Assembly (NCBI GenBank): GCA_012845835.1
Contig: JABAKD010000016.1
Span: 16,583,625-16,647,624 of the forward strand
DNA: 64,000 bases
Direction of reading: 5' to 3'
Source: Undaria pinnatifida
Lineage: Eukaryota; Sar; Phaeophyceae; Laminariales; Alariaceae
Part shown: positions 45,240-56,249 of the stretch, piece by piece
Position numbering within the stretch: position 1 is the first letter of the stretch
Layout: the number at the start of each line of letters is the position of its first letter
The notes under the pieces: generated by a model
Databases searched by the model: none
The model's input: the letters and a program-made list of their open reading frames with translations, nothing else
What the model was told of the DNA's origin: nothing
Program-made: the position numbers and the translations under genes

Positions 45240-47785
45240 ATGATGATGCCTGTACTACTGTATGCCCTTCCTTTTAGACGCTTGAAACGATCGCAAATCG
45301 TCGCTTTTTTTTCGTCGCTATACTATGATCAAGTCCCAAAAATAGTTGAAACCCGCACATCTGCGACCTGTATCCCCTGTACGTTCCCTTCGCTTAACCG
45401 TCTGTTTTCACTCAGATCGGCCGGAAAGGACGTTTGGAAGTTGCTCGACGACGTCGTCCTGGCAAGCCTCGAGGAAGCACGAACTGAAGACTGCGACACG
45501 CCTACAAGCGCCGACGTAGCCAATCAGAAGTATCTCGACCCTAAGGCGATGCGCCGGTTCCTATCCGAGATTGGCGTTAGCATAGCCCCATGCCCTCCGC
45601 CTTCTCCAGTCGACGCACGAGCAAACAATGCTGTAACAACACCAACAGAAGAGCAGCAGCAAATCGAGGAAGAGATCGAGGAACTCTCGCTCAAGGTAGG
45701 GGATGCTGCGTTAACACCCCTGGCGTCGCCGAGCGGCAACTTTTCCGAAGAAGAATGGGATGTCGCCAGCGGGGGCGGAGTGGGGGGAAAGAAGCCACCG
45801 TCCCCACCTTCCGATGTGATTAAATCATCGTCGGTCTGCGACCGTTACCTGAGAGCCATTTCGAAGGATACGGCGAGCGTGCGCTGTCGTGTGCAGCTAT
45901 ATAGTCGAGAGCTAGCTCGGACTCGGGGGGAAGCTGCAGAATTAATTTGGAAGAACGTTGGACCGGTCGGCGTTGAACCGTTGCGCGTGAGGTCGACAGC
46001 GGGCAGCGGAGGTATTGACCGTTTTGGGCAAACGGCAGCTCCGCCCTCCAACCTAGAAACGAACAACAGTTCTCTGTGGTCACTTCCCAACGATCGGAGA
46101 GAGGGAGGTGGTGGTGGTGGTGGTGGTGGCGGCGGTGGCGGCGGCGGTGGTGGCGGCGGCGGTGGTGGTGGTGGTGGTGGTGGTGGTGGTGGAAAGGGCC
46201 CTACGTGTGCTGTAATCGAGATAAGCACCGTGAGTGACGGTCTCGCAGGTGATGGCGACGCCCCCGGATCTGTGCTGTTTTCTCGCGTTAGCCCGGTAGA
46301 TCGAGCAGACCCAAGCCACCCACGCGTAGACCTGAGCCTTCGTCCACGTGTGCCTAGCCCAGTCTCACCGTCTACCCCCATGCTACACAGCGAACATTTA
46401 CGCCTGTGCAGTGCCACACGTGATGGCCACGGTGGTGGCGGTGGCGGTGGCGATGGTGGTGGTGGTGGTGGTGGTGGTAGTGGTGGTGGTGGTGGTGGTG
46501 ATGATGGTGGTGGCGGTGATGGTGGGGAGGATGACGGTGGTGGTGGTGGTGGTGATGGCTGGAGAATGACAGCCGCCGGTGGTGGCAACGATAGCCGTGA
46601 CGACCAGCAGGACAAGAACGAGCGCGCTGCGTCGCGTCTTCTGATGGCCTTGACCGGAAAACAGGGACAAATTTCTCCGGGTCCGTTCTCGGCGACTCCA
46701 GAGGAAGAATCAGAAGAAGGAGCCTTGTCTACCCCCACAACCCCCAAGGCCTTTTGCTTCGACCCTCCATCTGTCAGAAACGGGCTAACCGGGTTGACCG
46801 CGGCGCTAGTGGACGGGTTACTGCTGGAAGTAGATGGTTCGACCCCCGGAGCGAAAACTTGCTGGAAGTCCCCCGAAAAACGCAAGATAGGAGTGCGAGC
46901 AAGCTTAGCAGGACCTTACCCCATCCTCGACGTCGTTGGCTGGTGGGGAGAGACAGATAATCAGGAATGGCGAGAGAGAAGAGATAAGAGGAAAATCCAT
47001 GATTTTAAGGTGGTTTCCGAGGCGAGGAGTGCAAGACGAGGAGGTCGAGGAGGAGGGAGGGGAAGGGGGCGGGGCGGTAAGGTGCGGCAGCAAAAGCTGG
47101 CAATGAACCCGTGGGAGGCGATGAAGAAAGTGATCAAGGTACCGCAATCGGCAAGACCACTGCCGGTCGCCAGCAGAAACAGGTGAAGAGTGTCACTCGT
47201 GTTTTTTTAGCTTGTTTTTTCTACGCTTTTTGGGCTCCTCCTCGCTCTCTGTTGTGCAAGGTAGAATTTGTGCGAACCAAGTACCTGAGCCTCTCTTCTC
47301 GTGTCTCATTAACGTGCTAGTGACGCGTCAACACGTCAACACATGTATGTACCAAGTACGTCCAACCAAACAACCTAAACCTCTCTATATTGCGCAGTTC
47401 TTTAGTCTGACCTTAAGGTGGAGTTGGAATCGACACCGCTGTGTTTTCACCGCCTAGTCCACCTTACCGTGCAGAGCTGACGCCCGAGTTACTAATCCAC
47501 AGCTAGAAATATTTACAGAGCATCGATTTCGATCCATCGGAAAGAGTCATCCTCGTTGAGGGCCTGCACCAAAACAGTTCTGTGGTGGAGATTGTTGTAG
47601 AAGATGCGACTCGAAACCGGGAAGAAAAATTGACGTTGATTTGTTTGCTTGGTTGGACCAGTTCAATCTTCTCGGTCAATGCCAATGGCAACTACGGTCG
47701 CAGGCGCCCGAAGGAGAGGGGCGCCCCGTCCCCCTTGATGAATACCGCCTCCCCGTTCGCCTTATTCTCCTCCGTTCGCCCGTGA
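45240..47785 (+). CDS. Large Gly-rich acidic protein of unknown function
   Basis: A 1.9-kb exon (45240-47138, ending VIK|GTACCG) joins in phase 0 to 47519-47785, giving 721 residues. I do not recognise a family. Residues about 60-150 include SAGKDVWKLLDDVVLASLEE, acidic and helical, and a coiled-coil-like EEQQQIEEEIEELSLK. Two poly-Gly blocks, one encoded by (GGT)n at 46105-46192 and one at 46430-46560, split the protein. The end of the large exon is basic (GGRGGGRGRGRGGK). The second exon begins SIDFDPSERVILVEGL and reads VVEIVVEDATRNREEK. The first 60 residues may be intronic: a good acceptor, TCTGTTTTCACTCAG, sits at about 45414, implying an unseen upstream exon. It could therefore be the downstream part of the preceding gene, though the phase does not fit directly. 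Confidence 0.58.
46105..46192 (+). repeat. (GGT/GGC)n in-frame repeat encoding poly-Gly
   Basis: About 29 glycine codons in a row within the large exon, mixing GGT and GGC. Confidence 0.9.
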
Positions 47786-47839
47786 ACTCTATTCGAGCAG
47801 CCCAAACCTTAAGCCGTCCGCCCGTGGACGCTATTCGAG

Positions 47840-48080
47840 CAGGTGGAGTCCAGAGTTACTTGAGTGGGTCAGCCCTTTCATCTACAATGACCCTTGCCCA
47901 AACTCCAAACCGCCCCCAAACCATTCCCCCGCGACCACCATTATTTCACGCTGGTGGAGTGCCGAGAAAATGGCGTGAGTAAGGTTCTCAAACCTACAAG
48001 AGCCCGCGTGTCCAAACCCCTAACCGTTCGCGCTCGAACTTTTGCTTCAAACAGGTGGAGCCCAGAGCTATTGAAGTGGG
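47840..48080 (+). repeat. Pair of 35-bp direct repeats about 211 bp apart
   Basis: AGGTGGAGTCCAGAGTTACTTGAGTGGGTCAG (near 47842) recurs as AGGTGGAGCCCAGAGCTATTGAAGTGGGTCAG (near 48053). GCCCGTGRACKCTATTCGAGCAG is also doubled at 47780-47840. Confidence 0.6.
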
Positions 48081-48359
48081 TCAGCGCTCGCGACTTAAAG
48101 AACCGTCCAACTCGCCGTCCCGCCACCGCCACCACCTCGGGTGGCGGCGGCGCGCATAATGCAAGCGCAGCAAGGCAGCACCAGGATTGGGACCAAACAG
48201 AGCGAGGCGTTCCATTCTCAAAGCGAAACGCTCGCCGCCTCCAGCGAGGGTGTCATCGCCTGGACGATGATGTGTATGACACGTTTTTGAGCTCTTCTAA
48301 GGGCGGGGGCAAGCTTAATAGCGAAGGCAAACCAATGCTTCGGTAAGCGGGTCGAGTTT

Positions 48360-48590
48360 AGCAGGGCTTTTCGCGGATCATGCCCCGACCTGTGTGTCAG
48401 GTCAGGAGGTTTTCAGAAGTCTCGCGGGTCGAGCCCGGCGGGGTCAGAAGGCGTACGAAACCTCACGGTCTGGGTCAGTTTTTTTCTAGTCTTCGTCTAT
48501 TTCCGGTTGGATTGGACCAATCTCCCTAACCGGACCCGCCCCGACCGGAACCGCGAGAGCTCACCCGATCCGCGAAAAAGCTTGTTTCCT
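48360..48590. repeat. ACCCG-rich inverted-repeat element (family E)
   Basis: Left GCAGGGCTTTTCGCGGATCA is matched by right GATCCGCGAAAAAGCTTG. The interior has GGGTCAGAAGG and GGACCCGCCCCGACC. Confidence 0.65.
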
Positions 48591-48752
48591 TTAGGGCCTA
48601 TTTATGTTGTTCGAGTCGCCTAGGGCCACTCGCGGGAGCGACTATTAATGCCCATGTGGGTTACTATTAACGCCAATCTATGTGAGCTTCGGTTTCGCAG
48701 CATGCAACACCGTACAACTGTTTTTACGCTGTCCCCCCCGAATGCCTTTATG

Positions 48753-48968
48753 CTATGGTATTGCCCTATAACTAAGCCGAGGGTACGTAGGGCCAACGTC
48801 CTTTTCGACCGGCACATTCCCGTTTTGGGAGGGTGCCCGCGCTGCATCCTCTCCCGGGGGCAAGGCAACGGCCTCCAGTTCTGCCCGAAGCTTTCGCACG
48901 TCTTCCACAAGCTTCTTGACGCTCGTTAAAAAATCGCCACCGACCGGAGCTCCCACCGCTTTTCGCCG
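48753..48968 (-). CDS. Candidate terminal exon, coiled-coil
   Basis: On the minus strand an acceptor-like CTACGATAG at 48969 opens a 71-residue frame to a stop at 48753. It contains DFLTSVKKLVEDVRKLRAEL, a heptad-like helix, then a Pro/Ala-rich tail. Phase 0 matches the donor of the minus-strand gene at 60484, but an intron of 11.5 kb would be required. An alternative donor (AC|GTACCC) lies inside. It could belong to that gene, to a separate gene, or be a chance frame. Confidence 0.42.
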   Translation of the reverse strand, partial: RRKAVGAPVGGDFLTSVKKLVEDVRKLRAELEAVALPPGEDAARAPSQNGNVPVEKDVGPTYPRLSYRAIP

Positions 48969-49149
48969 CTATCGTAGAGCTTCAACCAGCATTTCTCGGG
49001 ACAAGTGTTGCTTGGAAAAACACGCGCTGCGATAGAGATACTGATCGATTTTTTTTTGCATCTAGTTTTTTTTTTTCGTCCTGACTGACGGGGGTGGGGT
49101 CCTTAACCCGTAATCATGGGAATTTTCGAACCTTTTTTTTTTTTGCAAT

Positions 49150-49375
49150 ATATGAGGGCTTTTCACGAGTCACGATCCGATCCACGGATCGGGTCAGGAA
49201 CCTTTCAAAAACCCGTGGGTCGGGTCGAGTCGGATCGGGTCGGGAGGTGGTGTTCGAAATCTCACGGGTCGGGTTGGTGTGGGGTCAGAAGATTATCAAG
49301 CATCACGGGTCGGGTCGGGTGACCCTGACCCGACCCGACCCGCGAGTAATTTGTCCAACCCGTGAACAACTCTGC
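49150..49375. repeat. ACCCG-rich inverted-repeat element (family E)
   Basis: GGGCTTTTCACGAGTCACG on the left is paired with TTTGTCCAACCCGTGAACAA on the right, with GGGTCGGGTCGAGTCGG inside. Confidence 0.65.
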
Positions 49376-49539
49376 CACGTGGGTGTCTTCCACGAGCGTT
49401 GCTGCTGTAGTTACGGTTCTGCGCCGGGTGGAAGATTGTTTTGCGAGCCAACCGAGGTTTTGTTGCTGTTGTTGTTGTTGTTGTTGTATTCCTAGGCTGT
49501 AAGAGTGTTCGTCGGGCACGAACTTCTTTAGTTTTCCTC

Positions 49540-49640
49540 CGCAAATCAGTTTTTGATTCAGAGGGGTATGGAGACCCCTCAAGCGAGGACCCTAAGAAAG
49601 AACGATAGTGCCCCTCAGCCGTAACACGCGTCGAACTTTT
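49540..49640. repeat. MITE-D fragment
   Basis: CAAATCAGTTTTTGATTC, CCCTCAAGCGAGGACCCTAA and CCGTAACACGCGTCGAAC are the right-hand part of family D. Beyond it (49640-50126) are C/A-rich duplications with GGGAAGGGAGGGGG and no gene. Confidence 0.5.
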
Positions 49641-50126
49641 TTTTTCGCGATAAATCCACTTTTTCCTTGTACGAAATACCCCCCAAAAACTAAAAAAGAG
49701 GGAAGGGAGGGGGGAGGGGGGTACGGGAGTATCGATCCATGTCATCCGTTTGTTTTTCAGCTTTTCGTTCGTGTGAATCGTTTTTTTGCGAGATATCAGT
49801 TTGCTCCTTGGACGAAATACCAAAAAACAAAAAGAGAAGGGAGGGGGGGATGGGGGGAGGGGGGGGATCGATCCCTGTTTGATTATTTTACCTTTTCGTT
49901 CGCGTGATTATCGTTAATCCTGGTCAAAGCACACTTCCCAGAGCACCACACGAAACACAGTGAGTGGTCAGCCGTCGCATAGGAGAGCTCGACTGACAGG
50001 AGGAGGAGGAGGAGGAGGAGGAGGCACTTTTCTTCGCTTTATTGCGGTTAATTTTGCCCTATTACCTATACGGATCTCCGTGGTAGTGAAAGGACTAGGT
50101 ACGTTTTTTCAGTGAGGCATTGGAGT

Positions 50127-50377
50127 CATCTCTCTACAGTGCGGCAGGGTAGGGGTTTCCACTCCTTGGGTCAAGCGTTTCTGTCCGATTGAGATCCTCG
50201 AGCGAAGAACTACCAAGCCTAGTTGATTTACGACTAGCGCACAGAAGTGTTGGTCGGATCGCGCCATTGAAAGCCTTCGAAGCCACGCTTCGGGTGACGA
50301 TGATGATGACATTTTCTCCTCAGGATAGGAAGCTAGGAAAATTCTTAGAATTTGCTGCACCTCCGCCGCGCGGGATG
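50127..50377. mobile_element. MITE-A copy 4
   Basis: The left end is degraded (CATCTCTCTACAGTGCGGCA GGGTAGGGG) and the right end is CGCGCGGGATG. The interior carries GATCCTCGAGCGAAGAACTA and AAGCCTTCGAAGCCACGCTT. Confidence 0.55.
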
Positions 50378-50499
50378 ACTCTCTGAGCCACTCGCGTATG
50401 TGGCCTAAGCTCGGCGGAGAGGGTTGGGGTACAGTACCCCCCGCTACCGTACCCTGTCTCGGAAATAAAAAAACGAGCATGGCCACATTCGGTTGTAAA

Positions 50500-51350
50500 C
50501 CTTGCAAAGGCAGGGGGCTCAGAGTACCTCCTAGGCGTTCGGCTGTAGGTGGCCAAGGGCGGGCGAGCAGGCGGGAGGGGGGAGGGGGGGGGGGATCGAT
50601 GCACCTTTGATGCTTTGCGACCTTCGGGTTCCAGGCGAAAAAGCAAAAAAAAAAAGAGGCCGGGGTGACTCGGAGTATCGTACCAGGTACTCTTTATTTT
50701 GTTTGCTCCGCCGTAAGGCCACCATTTAAGGGGGTAAGCTGAGCTTCGCGACAACAAGGGGTTCTGAACGAGCGAGAGCTGGAGTGTGTGTAATCATATC
50801 GCGCACGTCCGTAGTCCTTAGGATCATACAGGCGACCCTCGCATCCTTGTCACGCAAGGATGGAGCACGTCGGCTTTTCACGGAGCAGACATATATTATT
50901 TGCGTGCGCTAAGCCAGGAGAGGGGCTCGAAGTGCCCTTTTGACGCTCGGTTCTAGGTGGGAAAGGGCAGGGGGAGGGGGAGGCGCAGTAGGGCGCAGTG
51001 ACCTTTACACGTAGGGATGTTTGGTTCTGGATGGGCGGTAGGGGTCTCGAGATACCCTTTTTGCTGTGCGACCTTCGGTTCTAGATGAGTTGGGGCAGAG
51101 GGGGCTCGAAACAACCTTTGGTTTGTTTGCTTCGCTGCGTAACAGCCATTTACAAGAGCGTTGAGACATTTGGTCCTGGATCAGAGAAGGCAGAGGGATC
51201 GAAGCGCTACACCCATTTAAACGAGCAAGCATTACGTTGCGATATTTGGTTCTAATTGAGCGAGGGCAGAGGGGGGCTCGAGACACCCTTCATTGCGTTG
51301 CGATAATCGGTGCCTAGATAAGAGAGCGCAGGGGTGCGCGAAGGTGCCCC
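50500..51350. repeat. Degenerate tandem array, unit about 90-120 bp
   Basis: GGTTCTAGRTGRGYRRGGGCAGRGGG-CTCGA and a following ACCCTTT recur at about 50540, 50950, 51020, 51075, 51170, 51250 and 51310, each with TTGCGRYRTTYGGTTCT-like starts. No gene is supported from 50378 to 52150. Confidence 0.55.
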
Positions 51351-52156
51351 ACATTTTTTTTGTCGTCTCTGCTGTGTGAAAACCCTTTCAAGGAGCACGC
51401 GGAACGTTTTTTAGACTTTTTGTTGCTCTGCATGAGCGAAGGTAGGGGACTCGAAAGTGCCATTCAGTTTGTTTTTGCCCCGCTGAGTGACAGCCGATTT
51501 TTTTTTGTTTTAGCGGATGTGGCGTTGCTTGACGACGAAGAGGTCCAAGGATGACAAGAGCTTCCGTTGCACGAACTATTAGCCCGGACCTCGAGTTGTA
51601 CGGAAGCAATGACGTCGGAACTTTTCGGTGCCCACTGATATTCCCGGTTGACTTTTGCGTGTGGAAAAGCTCTCTCGGGCGAGGACCGCATAATTTTTGC
51701 GGTTGCATTGGTTCAATTTTGTATTATCTGATACACTGAGACCGCCTCTTCGCTACGATAAGAGAATGCCAGCTACTTAGTAATACCCTTCCTGCTTCGC
51801 AGTTTTCTTGAGATTATGGCTGGGCGTAGAGATTAGACATTTAAAAGTTCGGAACAAAGATGCAACAAACAAGCTGGGATGCGACACTTACCGCAAACCC
51901 ACAACCCGCGACGGAACAGCAAACAACCTTACATGCGATGCAACCAAAAGCCCGCCCCCTGCCCCCTCCCTCCCACACCGCGAAGTTGTTTTTAGTCGAT
52001 TCTCAAGTTATGTGCCGCTATGGACAAGTCTTGAATGCGTGCGACGCCGCTGATGAACCTCATTGTTGGTTCGAACGAAAAGCCCCAGAACAGCGTCGTT
52101 TCAAAATAAAATTGGTGTCGGGGAGTGCGGAGAATGTCGCGTGTGACCCAAGGGGC

Positions 52157-52322
52157 GGGGTATACTCATTTCATGCGTGGCCGCAGTCGTGTGGCCACAA
52201 ACCCTCGCATCCCTTCAACGACGGGACGGAGCACGTCGGGTTTTCACGGACCAGGCAGACATCGGGTGTACCAACCGCGATTTGCCGCGAGGTGTTCGGC
52301 GAGTCGCATGAAGGGTGAGCTG
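52157..52322 (-). mobile_element. SINE-like element S, minus strand
   Basis: Read on the minus strand it carries CTCACCCTTCATGCGACTCG, GTGAAAACCCGACGTGCTCC and CGGCCACGCATGAAATGAGT, then a C-rich tail. The order is the same as at 61568-61745. Confidence 0.6.
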
Positions 52323-52568
52323 CATGCTACTATTGTTAGTGAGAATCACATATGAGGCGGACTTCCGCACGTTGTTGTGCGTACTTTCTCGCATGTTATG
52401 GACGACAGCCTCGAAATATTTACTTATTGTCCGATCTATCGCCAATTCCGGAGTCAGGAATGGAGATATTCTGTAACCGCCTCGTGGGTGCCTTACCGTG
52501 TGCACCCTAAGCAATATCATCCCCGTCGCGGAGAGCTGAGTCAGGCTCTCCGCTGACGACTGCTATGA

Positions 52569-52720
52569 TACAGGTAGCACTTTTTGCATTGACGAGGCCC
52601 CTGAAAATCGTCGCAATGTCGTTCTTGCTTCGCTGTACTTTTCGTTGTATACCTGCAGGCCATGGAGTCGTTCATGGTGTTGCGCGTTCACTATTTTCAA
52701 ATCAAAATCATTTTTTTGGG
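52569..52720. repeat. MITE-D-related fragment
   Basis: GTAGCACTTTTTGCATTGACGAGGC, TTTTCGTTGTATACC and GCAGGCCATG match the middle of family D. Confidence 0.4.
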
Positions 52721-53074
52721 GGGTGAGGAAGAAGAAAAACCAGAAAAGAAAACTGGTGTATGCACCTTTTTTTCCGGCAGCGTGTGTCCACACCCTCCGC
52801 ACAACACGATCTAACTCGACTCGGGAGAGAGAAACTCCAGTCTCATCCTGATAAGCATACGAAGCCAACGCTTCGACGACGGCGGCGTGTTTCGCGAAAT
52901 GGCAACGCACCTTTGAAGGCCCCTGACTTGCAAGCCAATAGAAAAAAAAAGGCGCCTGCTGCGACGGGGGTAGCGTTTTTCGGGCTCAAAACGTTTCCGA
53001 ACGGCGGAGCTCCTTGTTACGGCCATCCACCGTTGTTAGCAGCAGGATGGAGTATCAAACAAACGAACAAAGGG

Positions 53075-53337
53075 GGCGTGATACGGTAGAGGTATACCGT
53101 TTTTTGGCGTTTTTTTGGCTCCTTAACCCAAAATCGTCGGAAAAAAAATAAATAACCATAGGCCATTTTTTTGCAATCATTCTCGTTGTGTACCTAGGCC
53201 ACGTGGGATTTTTCATCCGGTACCTTGTAGCAGTTTTGATTTTTCTCCAAAATCAGTTTTTTGGGAGAGGTCTTAAGCTCCCAGATTGAGGAGTAGAATT
53301 AGAAAAACAGTGGTGCATCTCTATCGAAGGACGCGTC
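53075..53337. mobile_element. MITE-D copy 4
   Basis: Left GGCGTGATACGGTAGAGG and right CGAAGGACGCGTC are inverted. CGTTGTGTACCTAGGCCACG and GGGAGAGGTCTTAAGCTCCC are shared with copy 2. Confidence 0.7.
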
Positions 53338-53611
53338 AAAAAAATCAGCCGCCTTTGATTGATAGCGTTAGACTCGGGTTTACTTTATCGATTGGTCTTG
53401 CGAGGTATTGTTCAGAGCCTCGATCGAACACAGTCGCAAGCGTAGGAGAGCTCGGCTGAAAGGCTGGCGATGCTTTCCTTGCTTTGTCTGTGATTTCATC
53501 CATAAACAATGGATCTCCGTAGCAGTGCTGTAAGGCTTGGTTTGGGTAGGGAATCGGTTAACCTGTGCAAGCGGTCAAACGGACTAATGCCCTCAAATTT
53601 CTTTTCAAAAA

Positions 53612-53645
53612 TGGCGTCGTCGGCAGGACATGAACCTGCGCGCGA
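53612..53645 (-). repeat. tRNA-derived fragment with encoded CCA
   Basis: On the minus strand it reads CGCGCGCAGGTTCATGTCCT then GCCGACGACGCCA. That is a 5-bp T stem (GCAGG/CCTGC) around TTCATGT and an acceptor strand ending CCA. The 5' half of a tRNA is not recognisable. Encoded CCA in a nuclear genome points to a reverse-transcribed tRNA or SINE. Confidence 0.5.
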
Positions 53646-53786
53646 AATCGAAATGGGTTTGGCGCTCCAATTCTTCAACATTAGCTCCAAAAATCGTCGG
53701 AATTGTCGTTTTTGGCTTCCCGATACGAGGTTTTCGTACATACGTAGGCCATAGGGTTTGTTCATTTGGTTTGCACTTTCTACTTA

Positions 53787-54071
53787 CAGTGGGTATCCCG
53801 ATTTAAGATCACCCGATTTAAGAGCATTCGGGAATTATTAGAGCGGTCAGCTCGGCATGTCCCGCCACACATTCGGGAGTGAAGAGCGGTCAGCTCAGCA
53901 TGTCCCGCCACACGTTCGGGAGCTAAGAGCGGGGGTCAGCTCAGCATGTCCTGCCACACCAAATGCTATACACATACGTATATTGCCCAATTTCAGGTAA
54001 GAGTGCTTTTGTAGTTCAGAGCGCATGTTTCGGCTTTGTTACGGGGCGATCTTAAATCGAGGCACTCACTG
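53787..54071. mobile_element. MITE-C copy 1, mariner-like, TA-flanked
   Basis: The left end CAGTGGGTATCCCGATTTAA (preceded by TA) and right end AAATCGAGGCACTCACTG (followed by TA) form a terminal inverted repeat with a TA target duplication. This is the pattern of Tc1/mariner elements. Three internal units of about 58 bp contain GGTCAGCTCRGCATGTCCYG. 285 bp, no transposase. Confidence 0.8.
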
Positions 54072-54189
54072 TACTTGGAATCAGTTTCTGTCTCGGAAGA
54101 CGCAGCTCCTCGAGCGAGGAAAACCTCAGGAGAAACGAGTGGTGCGCGTCTACGCACGTCCACCGTAGCTTGAGTCTACAAGTAGCCAC

Positions 54190-54660
54190 TCGCGCTCGCG
54201 GCCCTGAGCCCATGGCATGTAAGGCCCTAAAAGCGCCCCCTCGCGCTTTGCGCTTGGTCCAAACAAATGCCTTCTTGGTCGATGAACACCCGACCCGACG
54301 GTCTTCGTCCCACCATTGTAGGGATGCGCGGGTCTATGGTCTTAAAGGACTACGGCCATGCATGGTATGCTACCCCTCCCCCCCCCCCCCTTCCATGGTG
54401 CAAGAAATGCTTGCTTAGTCAGTGAAAACCCGATAATCTATGGCCTTGCAGACAGTGGACATGCATGACACGATTACACTCCCCGCCCTTCCTCCTCCCT
54501 CTAAGAGATTCGAGGGTCTATAGTCCAAAGTTACCGTGCATGATGTGGTTACCCCTCCCCCCCCCCCCCCCCCCCCCAAAGGGATGGGAGGGTCTTATGC
54601 TTCTAAGGATTACGGCCATGCGTGACATGATGAGATGACACCCCCCCACACTAACTGATG
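54190..54660 (+). repeat. Cluster of S-family SINE-like copies
   Basis: GGGTCTATGGTCTTAAAGGA followed by ACGGCCATGCATGGTATG occurs near 54330, with related copies near 54435, 54510 and 54590. Each is followed by a C run (up to about 20). The units are about 90-110 bp apart, which suggests head-to-tail arrays rather than independent insertions. Confidence 0.55.
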
Positions 54661-54822
54661 ATTTCAGCCCTCCCAGCACACTCCTGGTTTTTTCACGCAT
54701 CAGCCCTCGTGTTTGCGTTGCTTCCTTCTTCTTGTCCCTCTTGACTTGATATCCCTCCCGAGCATGAGCGTCGACAGCTTCTTAACCTGTCAGATGATTT
54801 AACACAGTTCCAAAAGCACGTA

Positions 54823-55005
54823 CAGTGGGTACCCCGATTTAAGAGCGTCCAGGAAAGAGCATTCGGGACTTGAGAGCGGTCAAATCGGCATGTCCCGCCC
54901 ACACGAAAAGCTATATACTTCACAATGCAGACAAGGAAGCAATGTGCAGCTGACAGCGCTTGTTTCGGCTTGACGCGCAACGCTCTTAAACCGGGGTACC
55001 CACTG
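54823..55005. mobile_element. MITE-C copy 2
   Basis: CAGTGGGTACCCCGATTTAA and TTAAACCGGGGTACCCACTG are inverted almost perfectly over about 25 bp. The left flank is TA; the right flank is CT, so the target duplication is not preserved. The interior GGCATGTCCCGCC matches copy 1. Confidence 0.8.
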
Positions 55006-55048
55006 CTGTGAGGAGAACCAATCCAAGGGGTTTCTTGTCGGATGCAGG

Positions 55049-55234
55049 CGGTAGGGGTCCCCCAGCAAGGCGGTGGTGTGCCAGAACAACATGACCGCCT
55101 TATTGGGGGAAGCCGCCTTACTCATTCCGGGTTATGAGTTATAAGTCCAACTCCCCAGTCGCGCCAAGCGATTTTGACCGCCTTGTATCGGGATACCGCC
55201 CTACTCAAACCGCCTTGTCGGGGGACTCCCACTG
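55049..55234. mobile_element. MITE-C-related copy 3
   Basis: The right end is CCGACAAGGCGG on the minus strand, closing with CAGTGGGAGTCCCC and a TA flank. The left end is a degraded GTAGGGGTCCCCCAGCAAGG. The interior has two more CCGCCTT-type blocks. It lies 43 bp from copy 2. Confidence 0.6.
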
Positions 55235-55419
55235 TACATACTCTTAAGGGTTGAGTAGGGGGAACGCCCGTCTGCAGCGTTAGTGCGAGCGGGCAGCCGT
55301 ACAAGTCGTGCCATAGCGCGAACACGTTGCAACAGCCTATTTCATCGTGCTGCGGACACTGAAACGAAAATCACTTAGCCAAGCCCCGAGTCCATCCGTA
55401 TGGCCTAACGCTGCAATCA

Positions 55420-55524
55420 CTATTCGTCTTCTTCAATTTTTTCCCTCTGGAACCCAATGGGGATAAGAAGCTCCCCGCACTCGAAAAAGCAGTATGGTTG
55501 CGCCGATCCTATCATTTTACTGTG
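55420..55524 (-). CDS. Candidate terminal exon
   Basis: Minus strand, after a C-rich CCCCCCTTGTTACAG acceptor at 55525, an in-phase-0 frame of 34 residues reads SAQPYCFFECGELLIPIGFQ and ends REKIEEDE plus a stop. The phase matches the donor of the coiled-coil gene at 60484, making this an alternative terminal exon to 48753-48968. Short, so it may be chance. Confidence 0.38.
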   Translation of the reverse strand, partial: HSKMIGSAQPYCFFECGELLIPIGFQREKIEEDE

Positions 55525-55734
55525 CTGTAACAAGGGGGGAATATCCCCGAGGCTCCCGGCTGACAGCGAGCGTCGTGCGGTGTGAATTTTTTCGTTTATT
55601 GCGTCGGGCCTCAGTTTCTCTACAACACCCGGCCACCGTGTGCCACGCCACAAGACCACGCACGCACGGTCTTGGACAGATTGCTCTCAGCCCTTGTCAT
55701 TGTCATGTTTTGTCGTCCGACGAGGTGCAGGGGT

Positions 55735-56000
55735 CATCCCACGCCAGGGGGTGCGGCAGATTTCAAGAAATTTCTGAGTTTTCTAGCACGAGGAGGAGCT
55801 CAAAACTCTAACCCCGAAGTGTGGCTTTCGAAGAAATTCGTTCGCACAACTCGGCCAAACCAACGTTTCTATGCCTTAGTCCTAGAACAAACGTACTCGT
55901 AAGTTATCGTACCAACCGATGGCTCCGCGCTCGAGAAAGCTCGACCGGTGGGAAACGTTTGGCTTTAGTACTGCAACACCGTACCACCCAGCCAGGGATG
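55735..56000. mobile_element. MITE-A copy 5
   Basis: Left CATCCCACGCCAGGGGGTGC and right ACCACCCAGCCAGGGATG. The interior GATTTCAAGAAATTTCTGAG, GAAGTGTGGCTTTCGAAG and GCACAACTCGGCCAAACCAA follows the family order. Confidence 0.65.
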
Positions 56001-56249
56001 ACTCGCAGGCAGCGTGAGCTCGACGTGGAGCAATCATAAAACGTTCCACACATCGGGCGGATCCCTAGTGATCTGTTAATTACCTGCGTCATTCAGGGCA
56101 GACAGATCCCTGTTCTACATGATCTGCACGAACTACAGATGGTGTTACCAGGTGGGGAGCCGTATGATTCGTGCTGGTATGATCTAGCACATATTTCCCG
56201 GGTTGGATCTGTACTGCACAAAACCCTGCACAACATATCATAGCGACAG

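Noticed and set aside
45845-46885. 346-residue minus-strand frame
   Set aside because: It is the complement of the Gly-rich coding exon; the Pro runs mirror the Gly codons.
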